Numbered from the stretch's first letter, positions 1 through 8,014 are shown. The stretch is 11,129 bases of DNA from an uncultured Bacillota bacterium (GCA_946546075.1 CAMNNV010000028.1:1-11129), one strand, 5' to 3'. Notes: generated from the letters alone by a model not told the origin. Numbers and translations are program-made.

Positions 1-134
1 CTGTATACCGGGCCCTCATATTCGGAAGGCTTCTGCTCCCCTATATATGTGATCCTATCGCCCTTTACTTTGACGTATTGGTCTTCTCGTATCTGAAGAT
101 CCTCGTCGAGGATCGTTATCTTTTCGAACAGCAT
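1..134 (-). CDS. Probable amidohydrolase-family protein, N-terminal fragment (runs off the left edge)
   Basis: Only the first 44 codons are present. The peptide opens MLFEKITILDEDLQIRED and continues with a VKGDRITYIGE segment. This is the pattern of the small N-terminal beta-sandwich strand set of metal-dependent amidohydrolases, such as the MtaD/SsnA-like deaminase group, where a 'hidden-site' strand pair precedes the metal-binding HxH. The HxH motif and the whole catalytic barrel lie outside the window, so substrate and activity cannot be read. The ATG at 132-134 has an AGAAAGGAG ribosome binding site a few bases upstream. It begins 16 nt after the cls stop codon, so it is probably co-transcribed with cls. 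The family call rests on a short fragment and is moderate; the existence of the gene is well supported by the start, the ribosome binding site and the open frame to the edge. Confidence 0.62.
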   Translation of the reverse strand, partial: MLFEKITILDEDLQIREDQYVKVKGDRITYIGEQKPSEYEGPVY

Positions 135-150
135 GATCCTGCTCCTTTCT

Positions 151-1701
151 CTACATAAGCGGTGCCACGAGCCTCAGTGCTCTTCCCGTGGCCAGTTTGA
201 GTATATTATAGTTCCTGCAGTTTTCGAGGGTGATGAGCTCACAATCGTTCAGCGTCATCTCAAAATCCTCCTCGATATCATACACGACAGGATTGCCAAA
301 AATGTATGCTGCACATTCAAAGTGCAGATACAGGCTTCTGTAATCGAGATTGATCGTTCCCACTACGGCTTTGACGTCGTCGCTGGTGAACACCTTGGCA
401 TGTACGAATCCCGGTGTGTACTCGAAGACCTCCACGCCCTCTGTGATCAGTTCTTTGTAGTAGGTCCTTGCCAGCATGTACGTGTACTTTTTGTCCGGGA
501 TGTGCGGGAGTATCAGCTTCACGTCCACCCCTCTGTGGGCTGCAAAGCAGAGTGCGTCCACCATCTCCTCGTCGAGGATCAGGTACGGCGTCATGATGTG
601 GACGTACTTCGTGGCCCGGTTGATGATATCGAGATATACCGTTTCCCCCGTGAGCACCTTATCCATCGGGCTGTCGCCGTATGGAACGATGTACCCTCCG
701 TTTCTCATGCCCAGCTGAGGCAAAAGATCGTAACGCATGTACTTCTTATAATCCGAACGCACATTCGCAGCCACATCCCACATCTGCAAAAACATCAGCG
801 TGAAGCTGTTCACGGCATCGCCTTCCACCATGATGGCCGTATCTTTCCAGATGCCGAAGCGTTCTTTCTCGTTGATATATTCGTCGGCGAGATTGATGCC
901 TCCCGTGAAGGCACACCTGCCGTCTATGACTGCGATCTTCCTGTGATCTCTGTTGTTCTGATGAGTATAGAGAAACGGGATCATCGGGGAGAATACCCTG
1001 CAGTCGATGCCCGCCTGCCTGAGCTTCTGCGGATATCTCAGAGGCAGCAGCGATAAGCTGTTGGTCCCGTCATACAGCAGGCGCACTTCCACACCTTCTG
1101 CGGCCTTGCGGACGAGGATCTCCCTCACGGTATCCCACATCGTTCCGAAATCGATGATGAAGTACTCCAGGAATATGAATTCCTCTGCTTTCTCAAGTTC
1201 TTCCACCAGCTGCCTGAACTTATCCTGGCCCGTTGGGAAATACTTGATGCTCGCCTTATCGTAGACAGGATACCCTGCCTTCCTGTTGAGATAGTTGAAG
1301 AGGCCCTGCTCATGAGAGAACTCATTCATGATCTTCTCCATGGCGAACATGTTCTGGGAACGAAGCGGTGCCTGGACCCCATCGAGTTCTTTGAGACTTT
1401 CCCGTATCCTCTTGGTGCCCGGCTGCACGAGCGTGAAAAGATAGAGTGCAACGCCCACCACGGGGACGGCAAGGATCAGTATGATCCACATCAGCTTGAA
1501 ATCAGAGTCAAGCCGGATATTCAGTATATACATCAATATGGCAACAGCGAGAACTGCAGCCACATAGTTTATGACGATGATCTTAGTGCTCAGCACAAGA
1601 AAGCCGCCGAATATCACGACTGCCTGGGTAAGCAGCAGCACTATTAGCAGCGTCGTACGTCCAAATACAAGTTTCCAAAGTTTACGCAGTTTCTGTTTCA
1701 T
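151..1701 (-). CDS. cls: Cardiolipin synthase (phospholipase D superfamily, 516 aa)
   Basis: Membrane enzyme that condenses two phosphatidylglycerol molecules into cardiolipin and glycerol. The N-terminus has hydrophobic segments at about residues 15-37, 41-60 and 68-92, matching the PLDc_N anchor region. Two phospholipase D HKD motifs follow: H253-R-K255-x4-D260, followed by GGIN, and H434-A-K436-x4-D441, followed by GTINLDYRSL. The two histidines are the expected catalytic pair. The length is normal for Firmicutes Cls. The ATG at 1699-1701 is chosen because an in-frame TAA lies shortly upstream; its ribosome binding site is weak (GGTG, about 7 nt away). A 12-codon ORF overlaps this start and may couple translation. 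The gene has its own promoter and lies after the pta terminator, so it starts a new unit with the downstream amidohydrolase gene. Confidence in the family is high; other lipid-transferring PLD activities are less likely. Confidence 0.96.
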   Translation of the reverse strand: MKQKLRKLWKLVFGRTTLLIVLLLTQAVVIFGGFLVLSTKIIVINYVAAVLAVAILMYILNIRLDSDFKLMWIILILAVPVVGVALYLFTLVQPGTKRIRESLKELDGVQAPLRSQNMFAMEKIMNEFSHEQGLFNYLNRKAGYPVYDKASIKYFPTGQDKFRQLVEELEKAEEFIFLEYFIIDFGTMWDTVREILVRKAAEGVEVRLLYDGTNSLSLLPLRYPQKLRQAGIDCRVFSPMIPFLYTHQNNRDHRKIAVIDGRCAFTGGINLADEYINEKERFGIWKDTAIMVEGDAVNSFTLMFLQMWDVAANVRSDYKKYMRYDLLPQLGMRNGGYIVPYGDSPMDKVLTGETVYLDIINRATKYVHIMTPYLILDEEMVDALCFAAHRGVDVKLILPHIPDKKYTYMLARTYYKELITEGVEVFEYTPGFVHAKVFTSDDVKAVVGTINLDYRSLYLHFECAAYIFGNPVVYDIEEDFEMTLNDCELITLENCRNYNILKLATGRALRLVAPLM

Positions 1702-1720
1702 CGATCGGCACCGTAAACAT
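1682..1720 (-). CDS. Possible 12-aa leader peptide overlapping the cls start
   Basis: The reading frame MFTVPIDETETA begins at the ATG at 1718-1720 and stops at 1682-1684, inside the first codons of cls and in another frame. It has a better-placed ribosome binding site (GGAAAAG, 1729-1735, 8 nt spacing) than cls itself. It is also the first ATG of the transcript predicted from the promoter at 1745-1773, about 18 nt after the likely start site. Its stop lies 15 nt inside cls, so ribosomes finishing it could reinitiate at the cls ATG. It could equally be a chance ORF; nothing in the peptide resembles an amino-acid-sensing leader. Confidence 0.3.
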   Translation of the reverse strand: MFTVPIDETETA

Positions 1721-1744
1721 TACTGTAACTTTTCCACAACCGAT

Positions 1745-1773
1745 ATGATATCTCAAATGAGGCTGTTTTTCAA
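1745..1773 (-). promoter_or_regulatory. Predicted sigma-A-type promoter of cls
   Basis: Reading the minus strand, a TTGAAA -35 box (1768-1773) and a TATCAT -10 box (1745-1750) are separated by exactly 17 nt. Each differs from consensus at one position. The predicted transcription start is near 1738, giving a short 5' leader of about 37 nt before the cls ATG. It lies downstream of the pta terminator, which fits a separate transcription unit. Confidence 0.65.
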
Positions 1774-1796
1774 CCCACAAGGTGTTTACCACATAC

Positions 1797-1828
1797 AAAA
1801 GAGGCTGCCACTGATCTGTGACAGCCTC
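1797..1828 (-). terminator. Intrinsic terminator after pta
   Basis: On the minus strand GAGGCTG-T-CAC, a six-base loop AGATCA, and GTG-G-CAGCCTC form a continuous 11-bp stem with one U-G wobble, followed directly by TTTT. It begins 26 nt after the pta stop codon, as expected for the end of the lon-to-pta operon. The U-tract is short (four Us, then G), so some readthrough into cls is possible. Confidence 0.85.
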
Positions 1829-1854
1829 ATAGGTCTCATTGCCTGCGAATGATC

Positions 1855-2817
1855 TTATGAAAGTGCTGCAGTTACTACTGCCATCTTGTAAACTTCCTCT
1901 GTTACGCAACCTCTGCTCAGGTCGTTGATCGGTGCGTTCAGGCCCTGCATGATAGGTCCGATTGCTTCGTATCCTGCCAGTCTTGCAGCGATCTTGTAGC
2001 CAATGTTTGCTGACTGGATCTCAGGGAAGATGAATACGTTTGCCTTACCAGCTACTGGTGAGTTCGGGCACTTTGTCTTAGCAACCTCAGGTGATACTGC
2101 TGCGTCAAACTGCAGTTCTCCGTCCAGTGCCAGATCAGGAGCGTTCTCCTTAGCGATTCTTACTGCTTCTCTTACCTTGTCAACAGCTTCGCCGTGACCG
2201 GATCCGAGTGTTGAGTAGGAAAGCATTGCTACTCTTGGCTCCATGCCGAAGATCTCTGCTGTGTGAGCAGCTTCGATAGCTGATTCAGCAAGTTCTTCTG
2301 CAGTTGGTGCGATGTTGATAGCAGGGTCGCCCATGCAAAGCATCTCAGCGCCTTCCTTGACCATGATGTAGCATGATGATACGGATTTGTAACCAGGCTT
2401 CGTCTTGATCAGCTGGAGTGCCGGTCTTACTGTGTCAGCTGTGGAGTAAGTTGCTCCGCCCAGAAGTGCGTCAGCTTCGCCTGCCTTAACGAGCATTGTT
2501 CCGAAGTAAGCGCCGCCCTGAAGAGCTTCTCTGCACTGCTCAGCAGTCATCTTGCCCTTTCTGAGTGCTACCATCTGGTCTACCAGCTCATCCATCTTCT
2601 CATAAGTTGCAGGATTTACTATTTTAGCAGCTGAAACTTCGAATCCGCCTGCCTGTGCAGCAGCCTTGATTTCCTCTTCATCTCCTACCAGGATAACGTC
2701 CATGAGATCTTCAGCGATGATCTTTGCAGCAGCGCCGAGGATCCTTGGGTCTGTACCTTCAGGGAATACAATGGATTTTCTGTCTTCTTTCAGCTTTTTG
2801 ATCAAATTTGTCAGCAT
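1855..2817 (-). CDS. pta: Phosphate acetyltransferase (320 aa)
   Basis: Cytoplasmic enzyme interconverting acetyl-CoA plus phosphate with acetyl phosphate plus CoA, the first step of acetate and ATP formation in fermenters. The whole protein is one PTA/PTB domain. Recognisable segments are the N-terminal IVFPEGTDPRILGAA, the central GGATYSTADTVRPALQL, the APTAEELAESAIEAA segment, and the C-terminal NVFIFPEIQSANIGYK and GLNAPINDLSRG stretches, the last carrying the conserved active-site Ser-Arg pair. The length matches the short clostridial Pta without a regulatory N-terminal domain. The ATG at 2815-2817 is chosen because AAAGGAG sits about 10 nt before it; an in-frame ATG at 2841 lies upstream of that ribosome binding site and is unlikely. 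The gene follows hpt by 36 nt and ends at a strong terminator. No ackA is adjacent. Codons favour A/T-ending forms (GTA, GCA, AGA), unlike lon, consistent with high expression. Confidence 0.96.
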   Translation of the reverse strand: MLTNLIKKLKEDRKSIVFPEGTDPRILGAAAKIIAEDLMDVILVGDEEEIKAAAQAGGFEVSAAKIVNPATYEKMDELVDQMVALRKGKMTAEQCREALQGGAYFGTMLVKAGEADALLGGATYSTADTVRPALQLIKTKPGYKSVSSCYIMVKEGAEMLCMGDPAINIAPTAEELAESAIEAAHTAEIFGMEPRVAMLSYSTLGSGHGEAVDKVREAVRIAKENAPDLALDGELQFDAAVSPEVAKTKCPNSPVAGKANVFIFPEIQSANIGYKIAARLAGYEAIGPIMQGLNAPINDLSRGCVTEEVYKMAVVTAALS

Positions 2818-2853
2818 TAGTGATTTGCTCCTTTCAACCATACAATTTAAATT

Positions 2854-3396
2854 TTATTCTTCATTCATTAAGCAGATATACGGGAGATTCCTGTATTTCT
2901 GATCATAATCAAGTCCATAACCTACGATGAAATTGTTCTCGATGGTGAATCCTACGTAATCCACGTGGATATCCACTTTCCTTCCATCCGGTTTGTCAAG
3001 CAGTGTACAGATACGTACGGAGGCGGCACCTCTGTTCTCTATGTATCCTTTGAGATAGTTCAGTGTGATGCCCGAATCCACGATATCCTCCACGATCAGA
3101 ACATTCCTTCCGGTAATGTCGGAATCAAGGTCCTTGAGGATCTTTACCCTGCCGGAAGATTTCGTGCCTGAGCCGTAACTGCTGCATGCCATGAAGTCGA
3201 TCTCTGTATCCAGCTCGATCCTCTTCATGAGTTCTGCGATCCACATGATGGAACCTCTGAGTATGCCGAGAAGGATCACGCTCTCTCCACGGTAATCCTC
3301 CGTGATCTCCTTACCGAGTTCCACTGCCTTCGCTGCGATCTGCTCTTCTGTGATGATGATATCACCTAATACCGGTTCTTTGGATTTCTTTGCCAT
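2854..3396 (-). CDS. hpt: Hypoxanthine(-guanine) phosphoribosyltransferase (180 aa)
   Basis: Purine-salvage enzyme joining hypoxanthine or guanine to PRPP to make IMP or GMP. The type I phosphoribosyltransferase PRPP motif VLIVEDIVDSGITL lies at about residues 99-112, with the acidic pair E103-D104. The flexible loop SSYGSGTKSSG is at 72-82, the base-contacting DKP at 134-136, and the C-terminal VGYGLDYDQKYRNLPYI is characteristic of Hpt rather than Apt or Xpt. The length of 180 aa is normal. The ATG at 3394-3396 is preferred because GAGGTG lies 5 nt upstream; a GTG two codons earlier is within that ribosome binding site. It starts 12 nt after the DUF1232 gene and precedes pta, so it appears to belong to the lon-to-pta operon. 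In Bacillus hpt usually sits by tilS and ftsH instead, so the neighbourhood differs. Confidence 0.95.
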   Translation of the reverse strand: MAKKSKEPVLGDIIITEEQIAAKAVELGKEITEDYRGESVILLGILRGSIMWIAELMKRIELDTEIDFMACSSYGSGTKSSGRVKILKDLDSDITGRNVLIVEDIVDSGITLNYLKGYIENRGAASVRICTLLDKPDGRKVDIHVDYVGFTIENNFIVGYGLDYDQKYRNLPYICLMNEE

Positions 3397-3408
3397 GGTC
3401 ACACCTCT

Positions 3409-3735
3409 TCACTTCTCATCAAAATCGTCCACTTCGTATTCTACATCATCTACTACCTTTTTACCACCGTATTTTTTTGACAGGTCCTTGGAATCACCAT
3501 ACCAGTACTTATCCAGTTCCTTCGAAAGGAACCACAGTATGAAGATCCAGAGAAACAGGTCATCCAGAAAACCCAGCACCGGGATGAACGGCGGGATAAG
3601 GTCTATCGGCAGCACAAGATACAGGATGCCGAATACGATCAATCCCTTTTTCCACCAGGCAACGGACTTATCCTTCATCAAAAACTTGATGGCTTTGATT
3701 CTTTTTAGAAGTGCACGAATCTTGATAAACTGCAT
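3409..3735 (-). CDS. DUF1232 (YkvA-like) small membrane protein, 108 aa
   Basis: The core at about residues 39-60 reads YLVLPIDLIPPFIPVLGFLD followed by DL, the hallmark of the DUF1232/YkvA family (YxxxPiDliPdfiPvlGyxDD). It lies in a hydrophobic hairpin (about 31-44 and 48-71), so the protein is probably an integral or re-entrant membrane protein. The N-terminus is basic (residues 5-30 rich in K and R), and the C-terminal tail is acidic (VDDVEYEVDDFDEK). No biochemical function is established for the family to my knowledge. Its ATG directly follows the engB stop codon with no intervening base, and its GGAGG ribosome binding site lies inside the last codons of engB, so translation should be coupled. 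hpt starts 12 nt after it. Confidence 0.88.
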   Translation of the reverse strand: MQFIKIRALLKRIKAIKFLMKDKSVAWWKKGLIVFGILYLVLPIDLIPPFIPVLGFLDDLFLWIFILWFLSKELDKYWYGDSKDLSKKYGGKKVVDDVEYEVDDFDEK

Positions 3736-4323
3736 TTATTCCTCCAATAGCTTGCCTATTTCATCGAGGAGCACATCCTGCCCCGTTCTCTTGAGCGATG
3801 AAACAGGGATAACCACATCTTCGCGGGATAACTTCAGTGTATCTCTTATGAGCTTTATCTGTTTCTGCATCTGGTTTCTTGAGATTTTGTCCGCCTTCGT
3901 TGCCACGACGATCCCCTGAAGACCGTAATGTCTCAGGTAATCGTACATCTCCACATCCTGCTTGGATGGAGCATGCCGGATATCCACCAGCTGCACCACC
4001 TTCAGCAGATTCGGCCTTGAGGAAAGATACTTCTCCATCATCTCTCCCCAGCCTGCTGATACGGATTTTGATACCTTCGCATAGCCGTAGCCCGGAAGGT
4101 CCACGATGCGCCATGCATCGTCGATCCTGTAAAAGTTGATCGTTCTCGTTTTACCGGGGTTGCCGCTGACCCTCGCGAGGCTCTTTCTGCCCGTAAGCAG
4201 ATTGAGAAGCGACGATTTGCCCACGTTGGACCGTCCTGCAAAGGCTATCTCATACATGTCTTCCGGAGGATACTGGCCGGGTTTGACGGCTACTGTTTCA
4301 AGCTCCGATTTGCCTATCTTCAT
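3736..4323 (-). CDS. engB: Ribosome-biogenesis GTPase EngB/YsxC (195 aa)
   Basis: Essential TrmE-Era-EngA-EngB-family GTPase (also called YsxC or YihA) acting in late 50S subunit assembly in the cytoplasm. All GTPase motifs are visible: G1 GRSNVGKS at about 30-37, G2 threonine in GKTRTINFY near 61, G3 DLPG at 75-78 within DLPGYGYAKV, G4 TKAD at 142-145 and G5 SSL at 175-177. The DLPGYGYA form and the 195-aa single-domain length are diagnostic of EngB. The ATG overlaps the lon stop by one base (TAATG), and GGGTGAT in the lon 3' end serves as ribosome binding site. The lon-engB order is classic for Firmicutes. Confidence 0.97.
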   Translation of the reverse strand: MKIGKSELETVAVKPGQYPPEDMYEIAFAGRSNVGKSSLLNLLTGRKSLARVSGNPGKTRTINFYRIDDAWRIVDLPGYGYAKVSKSVSAGWGEMMEKYLSSRPNLLKVVQLVDIRHAPSKQDVEMYDYLRHYGLQGIVVATKADKISRNQMQKQIKLIRDTLKLSREDVVIPVSSLKRTGQDVLLDEIGKLLEE

Positions 4324-6650
4324 TATTTATCACCCTTTACGAATACGTGAGGGAATACGTCTTTCACGTGCTTGAGAAGGACGAATTCCATCTCATCTCT
4401 TACGACTTCCGGGATCTCCTGGATGTCGATCTCGTTCTCATACGGCAGGAGCACCTTGCGGACACCTGCTCTGTGGGCTGCCAGCACCTTTTCTCTGATG
4501 CCGCCAACCGGGAGCACTTTGCCTGTCAGCGTGATCTCCCCTGTCATAGCCACGTCTTTTCTCACCGGTGTGTTCGTCAGTCTCGAGATGATGGCGGTAC
4601 ACATGGTGACGCCTGCAGACGGACCATCCTTTGGCACGGCCCCTTCCGGGATGTGCACGTGGATATCGTACTTCTTATAGAACTCCTCGTCGATCTTGAG
4701 CTTCTTTGCCATGGAGCGGATGTAGCTGATGCCTGTCTGGGCACTTTCCTGCATCACATCGCCCATCTGGCCTGTGAGCTGCAGCTTGCCCGTTCCGGGA
4801 AGAGCCGCCGTCTCGATGAAGAGCGTATCGCCTCCGACGATGGTCCATGCAAGACCTGTGGTGACGCCGACTTCCGTCTCACCTTTGATGATATCGAAAC
4901 GGACGCGCTTTTTGCCGAGGAATTCGAGAACCTTCTTCGGACCGACGGATACTTTTCCGGTCTGTCCCGTCACGACGTTTCTGGCTACCTTGCGGCAGAT
5001 GTTGCCGATCTCACGTTCCAGGTTTCTGACACCGGATTCTCTCGTGTAATAGTTGATGATATTTCGGATACCTGCTTCCGTGAAGCTGATCATGCTCTTC
5101 GTCAGGCCGTTCTCCTTGACCTGCTTCGGCACGAGGTACTTCTTGGCGATCTGTACCTTGTCTTCCTCGGTGTATCCGCTGACTTCGATGACTTCCATCC
5201 TGTCCAGAAGCGGACGAGGAATGGTGCTCGTGGTATTGGCCGTCGTAATGAACATGACTTTGCTCAGGTCGAACGGCACTTCGAGGTAGTGGTCTGTGAA
5301 GTCTTTGTTCTGCTCCGGATCCAGCACTTCCAGAAGTGCAGATGCAGGATCCCCCTTGTAGTCGGCGCCGATCTTATCCACTTCATCGAAGAGGAATACA
5401 GGGTTCTTCACGCCGGAATCCTTGATGGCGCTGATGATCCTTCCCGGGATGGCACCGATGTATGTTCTTCTGTGACCTCTGATCTCCGCCTCGTCTCTGA
5501 CGCCGCCGAGTGACATCCTGACGAATTCTCTTCCGATGGATCTTGCCACGCTCCTTGCGATGGAAGTCTTACCAACGCCCGGAGGGCCTACGAGACAGAG
5601 GATCGGTCCCTTGAGACTTTCGCTGAGCTGGATGACTGCGAGGTATTCCAGCACGCGTTCCTTGACTTTCTCAAGGCCGTAATGATCTTCGTTGAGGATA
5701 TCCTCGGCCTTGATCAGGTCGATGTTATCTTCGCTTTCTTTGTTCCATGGCAGAGCCAGGATCGTTTCTATGTAATTCCTGCTGACCGTCGCTTCTGCGG
5801 AAGACGGCTGCATCTTGGAGAATCGGTCGATCTCCTTTTCGATCTTTTCTTTCGTCTTTTCTTCCAGTTCCAGTTCAGAAAGCTGCTGCTTGAAATTGGC
5901 GATCTCATCCTCGACATCTTCATCCACACCGAGTTCTTCCTGGATGGCTCTCATCTGCTCCCTGAGGTAGTATTCCCTCTGGTTCTGGCTCATCTGGGAC
6001 TTGACCTTCGTGCTGATGTCCTGCTCGATCTTGAGGATCTCGATCTCTCTCAAAAGGATCTCGTTCAGCTTGGCAAGACGCTTCTTCGGGTCGAATTCCT
6101 CGATGAGGACCTGCTTGTCTTCCACCTTGACATCCAGATGTGACGCGATCATGTCTGCCATCCTGCCCGGATTTTCGATGGAAACGACGCTGGCAAAGAC
6201 CTCCGCCGCTATGGTGTTATTGATGGATACGTATTCGTCGAAGTTCGTGAGGACCGTTCTCATGAGAGCCTCTGCCTCAGGATCATCTTCGATCTCCGGA
6301 TCCTCGACGGGACGTACAGCGCATCTGAAATACGGCACCTCAAAAAGCACCTCTTCTATCACACCTCTGGAAATGCCCTCCACCAGGACTCTGATGGAAT
6401 CTCCCGGCAGTTTGAGCATCTGCTTGATCTTGCCGATCACACCGATCTTATAAAAATCATCCGGTGTAGGCAGATCGAGGTTTTCGTCCTTCTGTGAACT
6501 GAGGAAGATATGCTGGTTCAGGATCATAGCCTTCTCAAGGGCATTGATCGACTTTTCTCTTCCGATATCAAAATGGAGCACCATATTAGGAAATACGGTC
6601 ATGCCCCTTAACGGGATCATGGGATATTCTTTCACTTTTGTCTCATCCAT
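4323..6650 (-). CDS. lon: ATP-dependent protease La (Lon), about 775 aa
   Basis: Homo-oligomeric cytoplasmic AAA+ serine protease that unfolds and degrades damaged and regulatory proteins. Domains, numbered from the upstream ATG at 6656: N-terminal substrate-binding LON domain about 10-205, a coiled linker about 205-275, AAA+ with Walker A GPPGVGKT at 357-364 and Walker [11 protein letters not shown] (D424-E425), then the protease domain. There [10 protein letters not shown] supplies catalytic Ser680 and [14 protein letters not shown] supplies Lys723, 43 residues apart as in E. coli Lon. The length is standard for LonA. Two ATGs are possible, at 6656 and 6650. The AGGAGG at 6660-6665 is only 3 nt from the first but 9 nt from the second, so I prefer 6650. 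A hairpin terminator sits just upstream, so lon is probably only partly served by clpX transcription. It overlaps engB by one base. Confidence 0.97.
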   Translation of the reverse strand: MDETKVKEYPMIPLRGMTVFPNMVLHFDIGREKSINALEKAMILNQHIFLSSQKDENLDLPTPDDFYKIGVIGKIKQMLKLPGDSIRVLVEGISRGVIEEVLFEVPYFRCAVRPVEDPEIEDDPEAEALMRTVLTNFDEYVSINNTIAAEVFASVVSIENPGRMADMIASHLDVKVEDKQVLIEEFDPKKRLAKLNEILLREIEILKIEQDISTKVKSQMSQNQREYYLREQMRAIQEELGVDEDVEDEIANFKQQLSELELEEKTKEKIEKEIDRFSKMQPSSAEATVSRNYIETILALPWNKESEDNIDLIKAEDILNEDHYGLEKVKERVLEYLAVIQLSESLKGPILCLVGPPGVGKTSIARSVARSIGREFVRMSLGGVRDEAEIRGHRRTYIGAIPGRIISAIKDSGVKNPVFLFDEVDKIGADYKGDPASALLEVLDPEQNKDFTDHYLEVPFDLSKVMFITTANTTSTIPRPLLDRMEVIEVSGYTEEDKVQIAKKYLVPKQVKENGLTKSMISFTEAGIRNIINYYTRESGVRNLEREIGNICRKVARNVVTGQTGKVSVGPKKVLEFLGKKRVRFDIIKGETEVGVTTGLAWTIVGGDTLFIETAALPGTGKLQLTGQMGDVMQESAQTGISYIRSMAKKLKIDEEFYKKYDIHVHIPEGAVPKDGPSAGVTMCTAIISRLTNTPVRKDVAMTGEITLTGKVLPVGGIREKVLAAHRAGVRKVLLPYENEIDIQEIPEVVRDEMEFVLLKHVKDVFPHVFVKGDK

Positions 6651-6673
6651 CGACATGTTCCTCCTATATACTC

Positions 6674-6697
6674 AAAAGGGCGACTGTAAAGCCGCCC
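6674..6697 (-). terminator. Intrinsic terminator or attenuator between clpX and lon
   Basis: On the minus strand GGGCGGC, a TTTACA loop and GTCGCCC form a 7-bp GC-rich stem with one G-U wobble, followed by TTTT and then GAG. It starts 11 nt after the clpX stop and ends 8 nt before the lon ribosome binding site. It should end much of the tig-clpP-clpX transcript and leave a fraction reading into lon. The short U-run suggests incomplete termination. Confidence 0.75.
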
Positions 6698-6708
6698 GTG
6701 GTAAGTTC

Positions 6709-7995
6709 TTAAGCTGTTTCTGCTGGAATACTGCTTCTCTCGTTGGCAACGGCATCTCTGCTTCTTAATACCAGCTCAGGCTCTTGTTCCTTCTCGACCG
6801 TATCCCTGGTCACTATGCACTTCTCGATGTCATCTCTGGAAGGCAGTTCATACATGATGCCTGTCATGATCTTCTCCATGATGCCTCTGAGGCCTCTGGC
6901 GCCTGTCTTGCCGGCGATGGCCTTCTCTGCGATGGCGTCTATGGCATCGTCCGTGATTTCCAGATCCACACCGTCCATTTCAAAAAGTTTCATGTACTGT
7001 CTCACGAGCGCGTTCTTCGGCTCTGTGATGATCTGTCTCAGTGCATCCTTTGACAGCTCCTCGAGCATCACCAGTACAGGAAGTCTGCCCACCAGTTCCG
7101 GGATCAGGCCGAACTTCTGCACGTCTTCGTGAAGGGTGCTCTTCAGTATCTGTGAAACATCCATCTTGTTGTTCTCAACATTGGAATTGAATCCGATCGT
7201 CTTCTCACCGACTCTCTTCTTGACGACCTTATCGAGACCGTCAAATGCTCCTCCGCATATGAACAGCACATTCGTGGTGTCGAACTGGAGGAATTCCTGA
7301 TGAGGATGCTTACGTCCTCCTTGAGGAGGCACATTTGCCACAGTTCCTTCCAGGATCTTAAGCAAAGCCTGCTGTACGCCTTCTCCGCTCACGTCTCTGG
7401 TGATCGACGGATTCTCCGACTTCCTGGCGATCTTATCGATCTCGTCTACGTAGATGATGCCCCTCTGCGCCTTCTCGATGTCGAAATCGGCAGCCTGGAG
7501 CAGTCTCAGAAGGATGTTCTCCACATCTTCTCCAACGTATCCTGCCTCGGTAAGAGATGTCGCATCTGCGATCGCAAACGGTACGTCCAGTATCTTGGCA
7601 AGCGTCTGGGCAAGAAGCGTCTTACCGGAACCGGTCGGTCCGAGCATCAGGATGTTGCTCTTCTGGAGCTCCACTCCATCCTCTGCGATACCGCTGCGGA
7701 TCCTCTTGTAGTGGTTATATACCGCTACCGCGAGAGCCTTCTTCGCCTCTTCCTGACCAATGACATATTCTGAAAGTGCATCAAAAATGTCTTTTGGTTT
7801 CGGAAGGCTGAGCTGCTGCTCCACATTCTCATCAAAGGATCCGTTCTTGGCCTCTGATGTGAGGATGTCGTTGCAGAGAGCTACGCATTCATTGCAGATA
7901 TATACACCCGATCCGCTGATAAGTCTCTCCACCTGGCTTTGAGGCTTACCGCAGAACGAGCATCGTAATTCATTGTTTTCGTCGTATTTGCTCAT
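6709..7995 (-). CDS. clpX: Clp protease ATP-binding subunit ClpX (428 aa)
   Basis: AAA+ hexameric unfoldase that recognises substrates and feeds them to ClpP. The N-terminal zinc-binding domain has C12, C15, C34 and C37 (CSFC and CNEC). The AAA+ module shows Walker A GPTGSGKT at 119-126 and Walker [12 protein letters not shown] (D184-E185). The pore-1 loop GYVG is at 152-155, the RKH substrate loop at 228-230 and the ClpP-docking IGF loop at 267-269. A C-terminal tail of about 25 charged residues follows the small domain. The ATG at 7993-7995 is chosen since [15 protein letters not shown] matches the usual family start; a TTG six codons upstream opens the same frame. The ribosome binding site is an atypical GGGGGA 6 nt away. 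It starts 19 nt after clpP, and a hairpin follows the gene, making it the last gene of the tig unit. Confidence 0.97.
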   Translation of the reverse strand: MSKYDENNELRCSFCGKPQSQVERLISGSGVYICNECVALCNDILTSEAKNGSFDENVEQQLSLPKPKDIFDALSEYVIGQEEAKKALAVAVYNHYKRIRSGIAEDGVELQKSNILMLGPTGSGKTLLAQTLAKILDVPFAIADATSLTEAGYVGEDVENILLRLLQAADFDIEKAQRGIIYVDEIDKIARKSENPSITRDVSGEGVQQALLKILEGTVANVPPQGGRKHPHQEFLQFDTTNVLFICGGAFDGLDKVVKKRVGEKTIGFNSNVENNKMDVSQILKSTLHEDVQKFGLIPELVGRLPVLVMLEELSKDALRQIITEPKNALVRQYMKLFEMDGVDLEITDDAIDAIAEKAIAGKTGARGLRGIMEKIMTGIMYELPSRDDIEKCIVTRDTVEKEQEPELVLRSRDAVANERSSIPAETA

Positions 7996-8014
7996 ATAAT
8001 GTCCCCCGAACAAA

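Noticed and set aside
133..1056. Long plus-strand open frame (about 307 codons) opposite cls
   Set aside because: It mirrors the cls coding frame, has a composition dominated by H, D, R and V typical of antisense frames, shows no recognisable domain and lacks a ribosome binding site. cls has intact catalytic motifs.
1713..1789. Inverted TGTTTAC (1783-1789) and GTAAACA (1713-1719) flanking the cls promoter
   Set aside because: Seven-base inverted repeats over 60 nt apart in A/T-rich DNA are expected by chance, and there is no supporting structure or known operator.
2818..2856. Possible promoter before pta (TAAAAT in the hpt-pta gap)
   Set aside because: The -10-like box has no acceptable -35 element at 16-18 nt, and A/T-rich gaps commonly contain such hexamers.
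4347..5513. Long plus-strand open frame (about 388 codons) opposite lon
   Set aside because: It is an antisense shadow of the G/C-ending codons in lon, with no family resemblance. The Lon motifs on the minus strand account for the sequence.
6657..6690. Possible lon promoter using TTTACA and TATATA
   Set aside because: The two boxes are only 14 nt apart, the first lies in the terminator loop, and the predicted start would fall in the ribosome binding site or the start codon.
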